Notes: generated by a model from the letters alone, not told the origin. A stretch of 64,000 nt of DNA from Oscillospiraceae bacterium CM (GCA_022870705.1 CP072107.1:310001-374000); one strand, 5' to 3'; counted from the stretch's first letter, positions 16,090-25,333 are shown. Translations and numbers: made by a program.

Positions 16090-18030
16090 TCATACGCCTA
16101 AGCTCTTTGCTCGTTCAATCGCCAGTTTTGCGGCTTTCACTTTCATCCGCTGATATTTTTCTTCCTCACACAACAGATATTCACCAAAGTCATTCTCTGT
16201 CATATTCAGGAGATACTGCTCATATTCGACCGGTGTCATGCGATTTCTATCCCACATACGCCTCTCGTAGTTATAGTAATCTGCATACCCGGCAACCAAT
16301 GCTTTCAGTTCATCAAGATCCCTGCACCTTGAGTAATTGCACTCATCTTTGAAATGCCCGAAAAACGACTCTTGCGGAGCGTTGTCCTGACAGTTTCCAC
16401 GCTTAGACATGGACTGCTCAAACCCTTGATCGCTGACCTCTTGCTGGAAGGTGCCGGATAGATATACCACACCTTGATCGGAATGATAGATGCCTCCGTT
16501 GCAGCATGGATGTGAATCCGATTGCCGGAGTGTTTCAAGGGCAAGCTGCAAATCATTGTGTTCGCTAACAAGAAAAGCAATCAGCCTGCCGGTAACGGGG
16601 TCAAGCAGTGCAGATCCGTATGCTCTGCATCCGTCACCGTAAGTCAGATAGGTGACGTCTGTCAACCTCACCTCGTTCGGTCTGTGGAGGCGAAATCTAC
16701 GTCCAAGAAGATTTGGTTTTACATTTTTTCGGAGTGCTGCTCCACCCATACGATTTGAGGAATCCGATTTCCGAATGGATGATGTAATCCCATATTCCTT
16801 CATGATGCGGCGTATCTTTTTTAGTCCCAAGTGCTGCCCCGTGAGAGTGGGCAGCATCATATAAATCTGTCTTGATCCCTTGGCGAAGCCTTTGTATTCC
16901 ATCACCCTTCGAATAAGCTGGGCATCTTGCGCATCCTTTTCATTTCGTTTGATGACCGCTTGACCATAGTTCCCATTTTTCAAGATCGCATAGTATGATG
17001 CGCGAGAAATGCCAAGCAATGACAGAATATATTTCACCGTATATTTTCGCCCGGGATCTGCCATAAGTTCTTGAAGCCACAAGCAAAGAGCCTTTCTTTG
17101 AAACACATTCAAAGCAGGGACGATGTCGCCAATTCGAAGAAATCCTTTTTCCGCAATACCATCCAGTGCATTTATTCTGCTGCGGAGAATCTCTCGTGTA
17201 GGAATCACCTCCGGGACATCAGCACCGTCTGTCTTAACCCATTGGCTTAAAATTCGGCTGATACGGTATCGCTCCGTCGCAGAAAATATGCTTGGCTCAA
17301 TGTCAAATACACGGAAAATATCGTCAATCGGCAGAGAGGAAATCGGCGCTGCCGCCTCAAAAAACGCAGCCTGCAGCGTTATCTTCTCACGAGTAGCCGT
17401 TTGAATATAGGGGTGATTTGTGTACTGCTTCACGGTTGCGGCATCGTAACCCGAATTGCGGCCTTTTTTCATGCTGCGGCCAGTATCTCTACCTGAGGAA
17501 CGCTCAAATTTTTCCTTTAGACAATAAATTTTGTGGTAGCCTACATCCGCCGGAGCTATTCCATGTGCAAGCAAACCATCCTCTATGGACTGTTTTGGAT
17601 AGTTTCGATATAGCTCCGCCTCAAAGTCCGGGTGCAGGATTAGCCGATTGACATCCCAAATGAATTTCCCGCTTTCAAGCAGTTCCTCCGAGGTTTTCGT
17701 GGGCATATTCATTGTTTTAGACCAATTTGCCTGTGTTTCGGGCGATGCCTTGGAATACTTCGGGCGTCCTCCTCGCTTAAAAACAGACCCTACCGATTGG
17801 GTAAAATTCTGCCCGAGCTGCTGCGTGTCAAAACCGTTAATTTCCAGCATTCTTCGGACGGTTGACCTTTCAGGCTTTAAAACCCATTCCTCATAGACCT
17901 GCTGCCTAAACTCAATTGTCAGCGATAGACGGTTTTCCAAAACCTCTAACACATTCGGATTTTTGCGCAGTGCTTCCATTTCTTCTTCTGAATATTTTTT
18001 GGCACCACATTTTTTTGCCATGTTCTTCAC
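16090..18030 (-). CDS. Long IS3-type DDE transposase
   Basis: 646 residues, nearly twice a usual IS3 OrfB. The first ~300 residues contain several HTH-like segments (EVLENRLSLTIEFRQQVYEE; RSTVRRMLEINGF; two helix-rich blocks), as if OrfA were fused. The catalytic part has RLTDVTYLTYG near 450, IYHSDQGVVYLSG near 510 and CQDNAPQESFFGHFKDE near 545, so the three acidic residues are present. It is only distantly similar to the 436-residue transposase. It is first in the unit; an in-frame ATG at residue 4 is an alternative start. Confidence 0.88.
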   Translation of the reverse strand: MKNMAKKCGAKKYSEEEMEALRKNPNVLEVLENRLSLTIEFRQQVYEEWVLKPERSTVRRMLEINGFDTQQLGQNFTQSVGSVFKRGGRPKYSKASPETQANWSKTMNMPTKTSEELLESGKFIWDVNRLILHPDFEAELYRNYPKQSIEDGLLAHGIAPADVGYHKIYCLKEKFERSSGRDTGRSMKKGRNSGYDAATVKQYTNHPYIQTATREKITLQAAFFEAAAPISSLPIDDIFRVFDIEPSIFSATERYRISRILSQWVKTDGADVPEVIPTREILRSRINALDGIAEKGFLRIGDIVPALNVFQRKALCLWLQELMADPGRKYTVKYILSLLGISRASYYAILKNGNYGQAVIKRNEKDAQDAQLIRRVMEYKGFAKGSRQIYMMLPTLTGQHLGLKKIRRIMKEYGITSSIRKSDSSNRMGGAALRKNVKPNLLGRRFRLHRPNEVRLTDVTYLTYGDGCRAYGSALLDPVTGRLIAFLVSEHNDLQLALETLRQSDSHPCCNGGIYHSDQGVVYLSGTFQQEVSDQGFEQSMSKRGNCQDNAPQESFFGHFKDECNYSRCRDLDELKALVAGYADYYNYERRMWDRNRMTPVEYEQYLLNMTENDFGEYLLCEEEKYQRMKVKAAKLAIERAKSLGV

Positions 18031-18185
18031 CCATAGGCTCTGCTCATATTTTGCATGATTCTTTTGGCATTTGTCAACCCTGTGTCCATTGCTTTTGCAT
18101 CGTTGGCAGAATAATGTCTATTTTTCCTGCTTCGCTGTCAACCAGCAGTCTATTTCTCATGCCTTTTTGTCAGAGCATTGTCCTT

Positions 18186-18328
18186 TCTATGGGTACCATT
18201 TTAGTTCTTTCTCTGTTGTTAAGTATTCTTAGGGTGAGTCCTTCAAGGGGGTTCATCATGAACCTCACCTGGGTTCAGCTAATACGCATAGCACCCCCTT
18301 GGCGGAAAAGTGTATTTTCACCCGATCA
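18186..18328. other. Gap between transposon and conjugation genes
   Basis: No gene is seen. It holds a short hairpin, ggttcatcatgaacc at 18250-18264, flanked by runs of G and C, just downstream of the wHTH gene. Confidence 0.5.
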
Positions 18329-18595
18329 TCAGGGCAACGCTTTTTCGACTACATACAGATTGGAGCTGCTGCTTCCGTTTTCACGGTAGCGCGGCTTCTT
18401 TTCTATCAACCCTGCTTTATATAGGTCGTCCAACGCCCGTTTGACGGTGCTGCGGGAGAGGTGCAGGTCAGAGGCTATCTTTTTGATCCCCGGCCAGCAG
18501 GTTCCGGAAGCGTTGGTTCGGTCGCGCAGATACATATACACAGACTTTGCCCTGTGCGGGATGTCCTCGGCGTATACGGTTCCAAAGTAACTCAT
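18329..18595 (-). CDS. Winged-helix protein of the conjugative element
   Basis: 88 residues. It has a clear helix-turn-helix of the replication-initiator / phage-type: RAKSVYMYLRDRTNASGTCW, then IASDLHLSRSTVKRALDDLY, with wing residues LIEKKPRYRENGSSSSNLY. Small proteins like this sit at the start or end of VirD4 operons in clostridial elements. The ATG overlaps the VirD4 stop by 4 nt. The C-terminus is close to the transposon end, but the frame appears complete. Confidence 0.8.
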   Translation of the reverse strand: MSYFGTVYAEDIPHRAKSVYMYLRDRTNASGTCWPGIKKIASDLHLSRSTVKRALDDLYKAGLIEKKPRYRENGSSSSNLYVVEKALP

Positions 18596-20430
18596 GTCTT
18601 GCCCTCCTGATGCTGGAATCCTCTCTGGCCGCGACGTTTTGAGTCGCGCAGACTGATGTCTGAGTCGCGCTGGCTGATGCCGCCCTTGGCGCTGGTGTCG
18701 TTTATCGGCACATCCTCGACCGCTTTTCCAGCGTGAAAGCGAGTCAGTATCCTCTGCTCCAATTCATCCTTGTCGGCATATGCGACCTTTCGCTCAGCCT
18801 TCTCAGGCACTTCGAAGACGCTATCGAAGGTAATGCCCCAATCAAGGAACAGGCGCAATCTTGTCTGCATGGGATGCGTGCCGGTTTTCATGACGACAAA
18901 CTGTCCCTTGGGCAAGCTCTTGAGCTCGTCGGGCATCATGAGCGGGCGCTCCATCATCTGAAGGCTCTGGCTGGGGTCGTTTTTGCCTCGCGAGATGCTA
19001 CCCGACATAACGGTGCGGCTGCCCAGCGCTTTTGACAGCACATCTGCAGTCTGGCTGTTGGGCGCGAAGCCTCCGAAGATGGTGCATTGGCAGTTATCGA
19101 CGATGATCTCCGAGCCCTCCTTGCCGTAGTTCTTTTGGAGCTGGCCGAAGCTCTGGATTATCGGCACCATGAGCAGACGGCGAGAGCGTGAGGCTGAAAA
19201 AATGAGCTGAAGCGACTCTATGGGCGGAATGGTGCCCAGCTCGTCGCAGTAGAACACCACGCGGTTGTTGAGCTTCCCTCCGTTCTCATCCGCCACGGAA
19301 AGGATCTCCCGATAGAGCTGCTGGATCATGAGACTGACCATGAAATACTTCGTCAGGTCTTCCTCCGGCAACACAATAAAGATGGCGCTTTTCGTATTGC
19401 AGAACTTCTCAGCGTCGATGGCCGTGTCGAAGCAGAGGATCTGCTCCATCTCAGAGTCAAGAAACGCATTGAGCCGGGACAGCACCGTGGACATGACCGA
19501 CGCCATGGCCTGCTCGGATGAGTTGAGGGCGGCGCCGGCGAACCACTTCGCTTTATGCTCAGCCGGGAGCTTCGCCATGAGGAGCTGAAACTGACTCTTG
19601 CCCTTTACTTTGGAAGGCTCCAACAACTCCTGCACCATTTTGAACACAGAGATGATGTGCCGCCGTTCCTCCGGGTGGTCGTCGTCGGGCGCGAGGAACT
19701 CCGCAAGGAGAAGGATGACGGAAGTCAGTAGTCCCTCGGCGGCGTCATAGAAGAATGCGTTTTGCCCGTAGTTGGCGCTGTCGCCAGAGGAGTTGATGAT
19801 GGTCTTGCTGATGATCTTGGCGTACTTCTCCGCCTTGGCCTTGGCTGCAAGGTTGTGTTCGTCGGCGCGATACTCGTCCATATACTTGTTGACCAGATGA
19901 AGAAGATTGTTGCCGTCCGAGCGGGTGGGGTTTCTCAAATCGATGACCGCGATATTGTAGCCGTAATGATCACGGGCAACAGCACCGTAGTTGCGGAACA
20001 GATCCCCCTTTGTGTCTGTGCAGAGAAAACTCATGCCGGTGGCACAGGCGTACTCCAAGTTGGGGTAAAGGAAGAAGGCGGTCTTTCCGACGCCCGATGC
20101 GCCGATCATGAGGGTGTGGACGTCGTCCGTATCCACCAGCGCCGTGACCTCATTTTTCTTTCCGACGCTCCCGAGGATGATGCCCTGTTTCTGTGGCAGC
20201 TCCTTGCTCTTGCGCCACGCCTTGGGGCGAAATGGGATGCGCTTGTAGGTGCGCTGGATCTCCTTCTTGGTGGCGAACCGGGCTGTGCCGTGCTGACCGT
20301 CGCCCACGGTGCGAGATTTGATCCCGTTGAGGGTATAGTAATGCGCCAACAGCGAGAGCCCACCGATGACGGCGAACATGATCGCTGCGGCGGCGATCAG
20401 ATAATAGACTTTTTCTTGCAACGCGCTCAC
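18592..20430 (-). CDS. virD4: VirD4-type conjugal coupling ATPase
   Basis: About 612 residues. Type IV coupling protein that delivers the relaxase-DNA complex to the secretion channel at the inner membrane. A membrane helix lies near the N-terminus (YYLIAAAAIMFAVIGGLSLL). Walker A is MIGASGVGKTAFF near residue 115, Walker B is RVVFYCDELGTIPP near 400, and IFSASRSRRLLMVPIIQSFGQL is typical of TraG/VirD4. I chose the GTG at 20430, which overlaps the stop of the preceding gene as GTGA; a TTG at 20466 is also in frame. Confidence 0.94.
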   Translation of the reverse strand: MSALQEKVYYLIAAAAIMFAVIGGLSLLAHYYTLNGIKSRTVGDGQHGTARFATKKEIQRTYKRIPFRPKAWRKSKELPQKQGIILGSVGKKNEVTALVDTDDVHTLMIGASGVGKTAFFLYPNLEYACATGMSFLCTDTKGDLFRNYGAVARDHYGYNIAVIDLRNPTRSDGNNLLHLVNKYMDEYRADEHNLAAKAKAEKYAKIISKTIINSSGDSANYGQNAFFYDAAEGLLTSVILLLAEFLAPDDDHPEERRHIISVFKMVQELLEPSKVKGKSQFQLLMAKLPAEHKAKWFAGAALNSSEQAMASVMSTVLSRLNAFLDSEMEQILCFDTAIDAEKFCNTKSAIFIVLPEEDLTKYFMVSLMIQQLYREILSVADENGGKLNNRVVFYCDELGTIPPIESLQLIFSASRSRRLLMVPIIQSFGQLQKNYGKEGSEIIVDNCQCTIFGGFAPNSQTADVLSKALGSRTVMSGSISRGKNDPSQSLQMMERPLMMPDELKSLPKGQFVVMKTGTHPMQTRLRLFLDWGITFDSVFEVPEKAERKVAYADKDELEQRILTRFHAGKAVEDVPINDTSAKGGISQRDSDISLRDSKRRGQRGFQHQEGKT

Positions 20431-21386
20431 TCCATTCTCATTGATATTTTTGACTCCGATTCGCAAGCACAGACCAACTCATCATTCCAGTCTTTTTGCT
20501 CAGAACGGTCTATCAGGATGTTGCTGTATCCATGCTCCAGAAGGATGGCGGTCAGGCGTTCCGTCGCCTTGATGCCGGCGTCATCGTTGTCGAGGCACAG
20601 CACGACTTCGTCGAGCTGCGCGTACTGCTCCAGCATCCAGAGCATTGCGTGTTCCGCCGTGCCGCACAGAGACACATAGCTGTGTTTCTGCCAGGCCTCC
20701 GGGTGCAGTGAGATATACGAGAGCATATCTATCGGAGCCTCGAACACAAAAAGACGTCCGGACGAGCCCAGCCAATGAAAGCTGTACCGGGGATCGCTGC
20801 TCTCGATGTTGCCGCGATAGCTCTTGCCCTCTGTGTAAATGCTCCGCTTATGCCCGTGACGGGAAACGCCGTGTTCGTCCAGTCCGACGAACACGGCGTT
20901 GTGATATATCTTGCTTTTATCTGCGGAAGGCTCTGCGCTCTCGTAGACGATCTTTTCTCTTGCGAAGGCTGTAAGCACCTCGCGGTCGATGTGGCGGTGC
21001 TGAAGAAGATAGGCATAGACACGGCGCATATCCGTGTGCGCCGGGGGCAGCGTAAAGGGCTTGCGCTCCTGCACAGGCTCCGGCTGTGCCCGCAGATAGG
21101 TCACGCCGGTTTCGCCGCCGAGGAGCATAGTAACGGCGTCCGGGAAACTCAGGCCATAGAACTGCTGCACAAAATCGATGGCGAGTCCGCCTTTCTCAGC
21201 GGCGTGGTCGAACCATTGATTACTGCGCACGGTGATGCTGTGATCCGAGGCGAGGCGCTTGTCCCGCCCGGACGGTATGAGCTTCTCGCCCTTGTGCCGA
21301 AGAAACTCGGGCAGGTCGACCGAATTAGCTCGGTGCTTCTGCTCGTCTGAAAAATGAATGTACTGTGCGATGATGCTCGCCTCCAA
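20427..21386 (-). CDS. TOPRIM/DUF3991 primase-like protein
   Basis: 319 residues. The N-terminal segment (NSVDLPEFLRHKGEKLIPSG; SNQWFDHAAEKGGLAIDFVQ) looks like the zinc-less CHC2/DUF3991 module, and the C-terminal half carries a TOPRIM fold: FVFEAPIDMLSYISLHP with the acidic residue near 210, then VVLCLDNDDAGIKATERL near 265. Such proteins probably prime or process the transferred strand in clostridial conjugative elements. It is coupled to virD4 by a 4-nt overlap and starts 2 bp after the relaxase gene. Confidence 0.88.
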   Translation of the reverse strand: MEASIIAQYIHFSDEQKHRANSVDLPEFLRHKGEKLIPSGRDKRLASDHSITVRSNQWFDHAAEKGGLAIDFVQQFYGLSFPDAVTMLLGGETGVTYLRAQPEPVQERKPFTLPPAHTDMRRVYAYLLQHRHIDREVLTAFAREKIVYESAEPSADKSKIYHNAVFVGLDEHGVSRHGHKRSIYTEGKSYRGNIESSDPRYSFHWLGSSGRLFVFEAPIDMLSYISLHPEAWQKHSYVSLCGTAEHAMLWMLEQYAQLDEVVLCLDNDDAGIKATERLTAILLEHGYSNILIDRSEQKDWNDELVCACESESKISMRME

Positions 21387-21388
21387 TC

Positions 21389-23227
21389 TTAGTAGGTGAT
21401 GTAGGTCTGCTCCTGCTCATGATCGTCCGCCTTGTGACCCTGGGCGATCTTCTTTTGCTTGAGTTCACGCAGGAGCTTCTTGTCAAGCTGGATTCTGCCG
21501 CCGCGCCTGGGCGGGGTGTTATCCTGAAATATCCGGCTCATGTGATGCAGGACCCGCGTCGCCGCAATGAACGAGGACGGGCTTCGCACCTCGTTCCAAT
21601 GGTCAACGAAGAACTGAGCGTACTGATTGCCCTGCTCGGCGGCGCGGGTAAACCATAGGAGCGCAGCCTTCATGTCTTTGGGCACATCCGCGCCGGAGAG
21701 GTACAGCTTTCCCAGCGCGTACTGCGCCGCGGCGTTGCCTTGCTCAGCGGCCGACGCGAACCAGCACAGCGCATCGGAGGCATTCTTAGGAGCATCCTCG
21801 CCGGTTATACTACGCTTACCGAGCTGGTACATGGCGTAGCTGTTGCCGGCGTCGGCGGCGGTGCGGAAATAGTCGAGCGCCTTTGGAGCATCCTTTTGCA
21901 TGATGCCCTCGTCCATGAGCAGCTTTCCCACGGCGTATGCGGCATCGGAGTTTCCACCGTCCGCCTTGCGTAGCAACAGCATCACCGCATTCCGTCGCTC
22001 TGTTTCATCAGCGTCGTCCGCTTTGACCGTGCGTATCAGAGCCCACACGTTTGCCTCCGCTTCCGGCTCGTCATTCGCATCTTCCTCAAAAGAGAACTCA
22101 TGGCCGACCAGCTTGGCGGCCTCCACAACGACCATGTTCCGCACGGGCTTGAACTCCTTCTGCTTGGAGAGCGGTGGGATCTCCTGCACCTCGTCTTGGT
22201 AGGTGCTGAGAATGTCCGTGCGGATATCGAACCATAGGCGAAACGCCTCCGTCACATCCGCACCCCGCGCCAGCTCATCCACGATCTCATCGACGATGGC
22301 CTTGACCGGCGCTTGCAGATAGCCGTACTGCATCTTGCCCTTGTGCATCGCCAGCTTCGCCACGAGCTGTTCGGTGAGCTTTTCGATGCGATCGTTTTTT
22401 AGAACGCCGCTTGCCATGCGGTCGATGAGTTCTTGATACAGTCGCCGTGCGTTTTCCTTGAGTGCGTCGCGCTGCCGGGTGTCCGCCGCATAAAGCTCCT
22501 GAAGCTGTTCAGGGAAAATGCTCCGCGCCAAGGCCGACTTGACCTGAGTGATGCCGTCTTTTGTGAGGAAGCCCTCTTTGGGATCAGTGGAGTACAGGAT
22601 CATGTGGACATGGGGATGGTGGGTCTGGTCATGGAAGGACGCATACCACCGCAGATGCTCCGGCTTTATCTTGTATGCTTTTGCGAGGTCAGCGGCGCAG
22701 GCGGAGAGCATCGCTCGCCAGCTCTCCGGGGATTCATATCCCATCGCCTGTGCGTCCTCGCGCCTGAGTGAAATAACCGGCGTCCACACGACGCCAGGAT
22801 GCTCTGATATTTCTTTCTGTATTTGCGACAGCACAAGCTCTCTGCCGCCGCCGTCGAACAAACCGTGAGCGCCGGTCTTGGATACGCCGGGGCGTGTTCC
22901 GATGTAGTCCACATAGTTTTCACGCTTGCCAATCTGGTCGAGGTTCTGCTCCAAGGCGATCCCAATATAGTCCGAGGCATTTGCTATCGTCGGGTTTGCG
23001 AGATAGTCCTGATACTCGAAACGCTTTTTGGTCAACGGAAAATCTTTGACGATTTGGCGGATGAGCTGCGCTTGCTTTTGCGTCGAGGGTTTGTTGCTGT
23101 CAGTCGTCGGTGTGGGTGCTGCGCCCTCCCGTGTTGCGATGTAGCGCACGAGATACGAGAGGTGCGCGGCGTTACCAGCCCCGCTTTTGAAGTGCGGCGA
23201 GATAAAAATAAGGCGAGGCATGATCAC
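21389..23227 (-). CDS. MobP3-like relaxase with Sel1 repeats
   Basis: 612 residues. The relaxase nicks the transfer origin and pilots the strand. The metal-binding motif is FHDQTHHPHVHMILYS near residue 205 (HxDQ...HPHVH), and the likely catalytic Tyr lies in the N-terminal region (LSYLVRYIATREG or ENYVDYIGTRPG). The C-terminal third has at least three Sel1-like repeats (AAYAVGKLLMDEGI; YAMYQLGKRSITGED; AAQYALGKLYLSGAD), a protein-interaction solenoid. It overlaps the preceding accessory gene by 4 nt. Confidence 0.92.
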   Translation of the reverse strand: MIMPRLIFISPHFKSGAGNAAHLSYLVRYIATREGAAPTPTTDSNKPSTQKQAQLIRQIVKDFPLTKKRFEYQDYLANPTIANASDYIGIALEQNLDQIGKRENYVDYIGTRPGVSKTGAHGLFDGGGRELVLSQIQKEISEHPGVVWTPVISLRREDAQAMGYESPESWRAMLSACAADLAKAYKIKPEHLRWYASFHDQTHHPHVHMILYSTDPKEGFLTKDGITQVKSALARSIFPEQLQELYAADTRQRDALKENARRLYQELIDRMASGVLKNDRIEKLTEQLVAKLAMHKGKMQYGYLQAPVKAIVDEIVDELARGADVTEAFRLWFDIRTDILSTYQDEVQEIPPLSKQKEFKPVRNMVVVEAAKLVGHEFSFEEDANDEPEAEANVWALIRTVKADDADETERRNAVMLLLRKADGGNSDAAYAVGKLLMDEGIMQKDAPKALDYFRTAADAGNSYAMYQLGKRSITGEDAPKNASDALCWFASAAEQGNAAAQYALGKLYLSGADVPKDMKAALLWFTRAAEQGNQYAQFFVDHWNEVRSPSSFIAATRVLHHMSRIFQDNTPPRRGGRIQLDKKLLRELKQKKIAQGHKADDHEQEQTYITY

Positions 23228-23688
23228 TCATCCTCGTCCATATCCTCGCCCTGTATGAGCGTGTCAATATCCAAATCATATTCCAGCGGTATCGGATCTT
23301 GATAGAGCTGCTCATATGTCAGCGTGCCCTTGAGCCGTTTGACATCGCTGATGGATTTGTTGTGGATGTGCTTGAGCTGTTCCGGGCTCACTCGTATCAG
23401 TCCGGAAATGATATTCATTGTCTTTGCTTCCTCCACCGAGAGACGGAAGAGGTTGCGGTTGGTGTGTGCGGCGAAGCTGTCGAGCAGTCCGCGCAACACC
23501 TGAGTCAGCACCGGCACGAGGTATGCGGTCGCGTCCTTTGCCGAAATGTATCCGGCGTAAAACCGTATCGCGTTCTCAGCAAACTCCGACTGGCTCTGAC
23601 AGTTGTCTTTCTGAAAGTTAATTTCGACCAGTCTCTTGGTATCCGGATTGAGCCAAAAGGCATATTTCTTCTTTATCTGTTCGTTCAT
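23224..23688 (-). CDS. Mobilisation accessory protein
   Basis: 154 residues from the ATG at 23688 (MNEQIKKKYAFWLNPDTKRL), preceded by GAAAGGA. The N-terminal segment, FWLNPDTKRLVEINFQKDNCQSQSEFAENAIR, could be a ribbon-helix-helix as in MobC/TraY-type proteins. It is translationally coupled to the relaxase and adjacent to a 330-bp gap with hairpins. It likely binds the transfer origin and recruits the relaxase. Confidence 0.72.
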   Translation of the reverse strand: MNEQIKKKYAFWLNPDTKRLVEINFQKDNCQSQSEFAENAIRFYAGYISAKDATAYLVPVLTQVLRGLLDSFAAHTNRNLFRLSVEEAKTMNIISGLIRVSPEQLKHIHNKSISDVKRLKGTLTYEQLYQDPIPLEYDLDIDTLIQGEDMDEDE

Positions 23689-23800
23689 AAATAATTCTGT
23701 CCTTTCCGCCCACGTCACCCGTCAAAAGCCTGTAACACTGGGCTTTTCCGTCCTTCACGACCCCGGTCGGTTCAAAAAAGCGGTTTTACGACCCCTCTTC

Positions 23801-23828
23801 AAAAATGCCCCGACCCGCTCTGCGGGGC
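23801..23828 (-). terminator. GC-rich hairpin terminator
   Basis: On the minus strand GCCCCG / CGGGGC is followed by ATTTTTG. Confidence 0.6.
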
Positions 23829-23918
23829 GGTGTTTTCCGCATCGGAGGGCGCTCTGCGACCCCGGTGCTTTATCCTGTACTAAAATCGTGAGCGTCATTT
23901 TGCCTTCAAACCTCCCGC

Positions 23919-23955
23919 AAAAAGCCCCGACACGGCGGTCAAGCCATGCCGGGGT
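23919..23955 (-). terminator. Terminator after the 338-residue gene
   Basis: On the minus strand CCCCGGCATGG pairs with CCGTGTCGGGG and is followed by CTTTTTG. It would end the transcript running from the NlpC/P60 gene. Confidence 0.65.
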
Positions 23956-24016
23956 ACTGGGATGCCACACAAGCCCGAAGGAGGGCACACAGGGCGGCAC
24001 AGGCCGTCACGGTGGC

Positions 24017-25033
24017 TTACATGGTCGGTTGCGCCTGTGGGCTGTCCGTCTGCGCCATGCACCGCTTGCTGTATTCGACGACATTCATGCCGCCCGTCTG
24101 CTCCTGGCAGTAGGCGTCCATCGCACGGAGCAGAACTTCTTTCTCGGCTGCGTTCAGCGTGTAGCTGAGTTCTGTCTGTCCGTCGTCCTTCCAGAGAATG
24201 ATGTCCAGCGAATCACAGACCTTCTGTGCCTCCATATCGTAGTTTGCGTAGAGATTGATATAGTCGTCATTCTCATCTGTGCAGACATGGGTTCCGAACA
24301 CAGCGTCCACATCAAAGTTGGCGTCGATATAAAAATTGAGTTTCCCGTTATCCATGTCTATGATCTCATCGGAGAGGGAGAAACTTCGCGCACTGAGATG
24401 CCCAGCCGATGTGATTTGTTTGCCGTCCAGCTTGTCAAGAAAAGCGGCCCACTTCTGCTCTGCCGAGAGACAATCCTTTCGGAATGCGTGATGGGCCACC
24501 GTGCTGACGTCGCCCATGGCGAAGGTTTCCCAGCCGTTCATGATATTGACGGCAGAGAACTCCCGCTTGTCGAGGTCGATATCGAACGCGCCGACCACCT
24601 TGCCGGTGTTGTCCATTCGGACGCCGACCATCTCATCAAACTCGTCTGCGGTGATTGCTTCGCGGCAGACATACGTTTCTGCAAAGGAATCCGTGACGAG
24701 ATTTTCTTGGAGATACAACCGCAGCCTGTGAGCGGCGTCGAGGAATTCATGTCCACGGTCGGTTTTGAAATACTGCTCTGTGCCGTTCTCCGTCACATGA
24801 AACACAGAGACGTGCCGTGTTTCCTCCGCCTTCTGCTCCGCTGCAATGCGCTCGGCCTCAATCGCCATATTGATTTCGGTGCGCTCCTGCGCCGGGACAT
24901 ACTGTGCATACAGCTCATCCAGCCGCGCCTGCATGACGGTCTGCGTATCTGTGCCGCTCTCATTCAGCACGCGCTCCAGCGCGGCGAGTCGCCGTCTGTC
25001 CATCCAGAGTTCGATAGAATTATCATCAGCCAT
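24017..25033 (-). CDS. Conjugative-element protein of unknown function
   Basis: 338 residues, soluble and acidic. The first 80 residues are helical and charged (RRRLAALERVL, QERTEINMAIEAERIAAEQKAEE). The rest is a mixed domain with many Asp and Asn (FDIDLDKREFSAVNIMNGWE; YINLYANYDMEAQKVCDSLD). It resembles DUF6329-like proteins of clostridial ICEs in my recollection, without certainty. It overlaps the preceding gene by 8 nt, so it is translated as part of the same operon. Confidence 0.7.
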   Translation of the reverse strand: MADDNSIELWMDRRRLAALERVLNESGTDTQTVMQARLDELYAQYVPAQERTEINMAIEAERIAAEQKAEETRHVSVFHVTENGTEQYFKTDRGHEFLDAAHRLRLYLQENLVTDSFAETYVCREAITADEFDEMVGVRMDNTGKVVGAFDIDLDKREFSAVNIMNGWETFAMGDVSTVAHHAFRKDCLSAEQKWAAFLDKLDGKQITSAGHLSARSFSLSDEIIDMDNGKLNFYIDANFDVDAVFGTHVCTDENDDYINLYANYDMEAQKVCDSLDIILWKDDGQTELSYTLNAAEKEVLLRAMDAYCQEQTGGMNVVEYSKRCMAQTDSPQAQPTM

Positions 25034-25319
25034 TTTTCTCAGCCTCCTTCATCGGCGCGACAGCAGAGACGGTCGGCTTCGCAGGTGCAGGCTGTGGCTT
25101 TGGTGTGGGCTGCTTCGCCGGACGCTTGGGCTTGGGAGTAGCAGGCGCGGTTTTGCTGTCAACATACTCGCGCAGAGCTTCCGGCACCGCTTTCTCATAC
25201 AGCTCTATGAGCGTCCGTTCCAGTCGCTGCTGTGTAGTGGCGTTTTCCTTTTTGAGAGTGAATTCCAAGGCTTTGAGTTTTTCCTCATCAAAGGGAATCG
25301 TGATATCAATCATATTCAT
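25026..25319 (-). CDS. DUF6103-like small ICE protein
   Basis: 97 residues from the ATG at 25319, after GGAGG. The N-terminal half is a helical segment (IPFDEEKLKALEFTLKKENA; QQRLERTLIELYEKAVPEALREYV). The C-terminal half is a Pro/Lys/Ala-rich tail (TPKPKRPAKQPTPKPQPAPA) that is probably disordered. It matches DUF6103-type proteins of clostridial conjugative elements as I recall them. Function unknown. Confidence 0.72.
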   Translation of the reverse strand: MNMIDITIPFDEEKLKALEFTLKKENATTQQRLERTLIELYEKAVPEALREYVDSKTAPATPKPKRPAKQPTPKPQPAPAKPTVSAVAPMKEAEKNG

Positions 25320-25333
25320 GTTGTTTCCTCCAA

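Larger units (their letters stand above)
14076..18185. mobile_element. Three-gene transposon-like unit with two DDE transposases
   Basis: Three minus-strand genes (646, 148 and 436 residues) are separated by only 24 and 17 bp. The proposed ends are an imperfect 18-bp inverted repeat: AAGGACAGTTTTCTGACA at 14076-14093 and, reading inward from the right, AAGGACAATGCTCTGACA at 18168-18185 (14 of 18 identical). I could not find a clear target duplication, so the exact ends are tentative. The unit separates the defence island from the conjugation module. Confidence 0.55.
23689..24016. other. Non-coding gap with hairpins, candidate oriT
   Basis: No gene on either strand that I believe. It contains two minus-strand terminator-like hairpins (23801-23828, 23919-23955) and other GC-rich symmetric patches such as GACCCCGGTC near 23758. 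It lies directly upstream of the accessory protein and relaxase genes, where the transfer origin is commonly found. The nick site cannot be identified by eye. Confidence 0.45.

Noticed and set aside
19762-20679. Long plus-strand open frame of 305 codons opposite virD4 and the TOPRIM gene
   Set aside because: It is antisense to two well-supported genes with clear motifs, has no recognisable domain, and high GC keeps antisense frames open.
23636-25141. 501-codon plus-strand frame across the relaxase accessory gap and the 338-residue gene
   Set aside because: It crosses a non-coding gap and lies antisense to coupled ICE genes; composition looks like reverse-complement coding.
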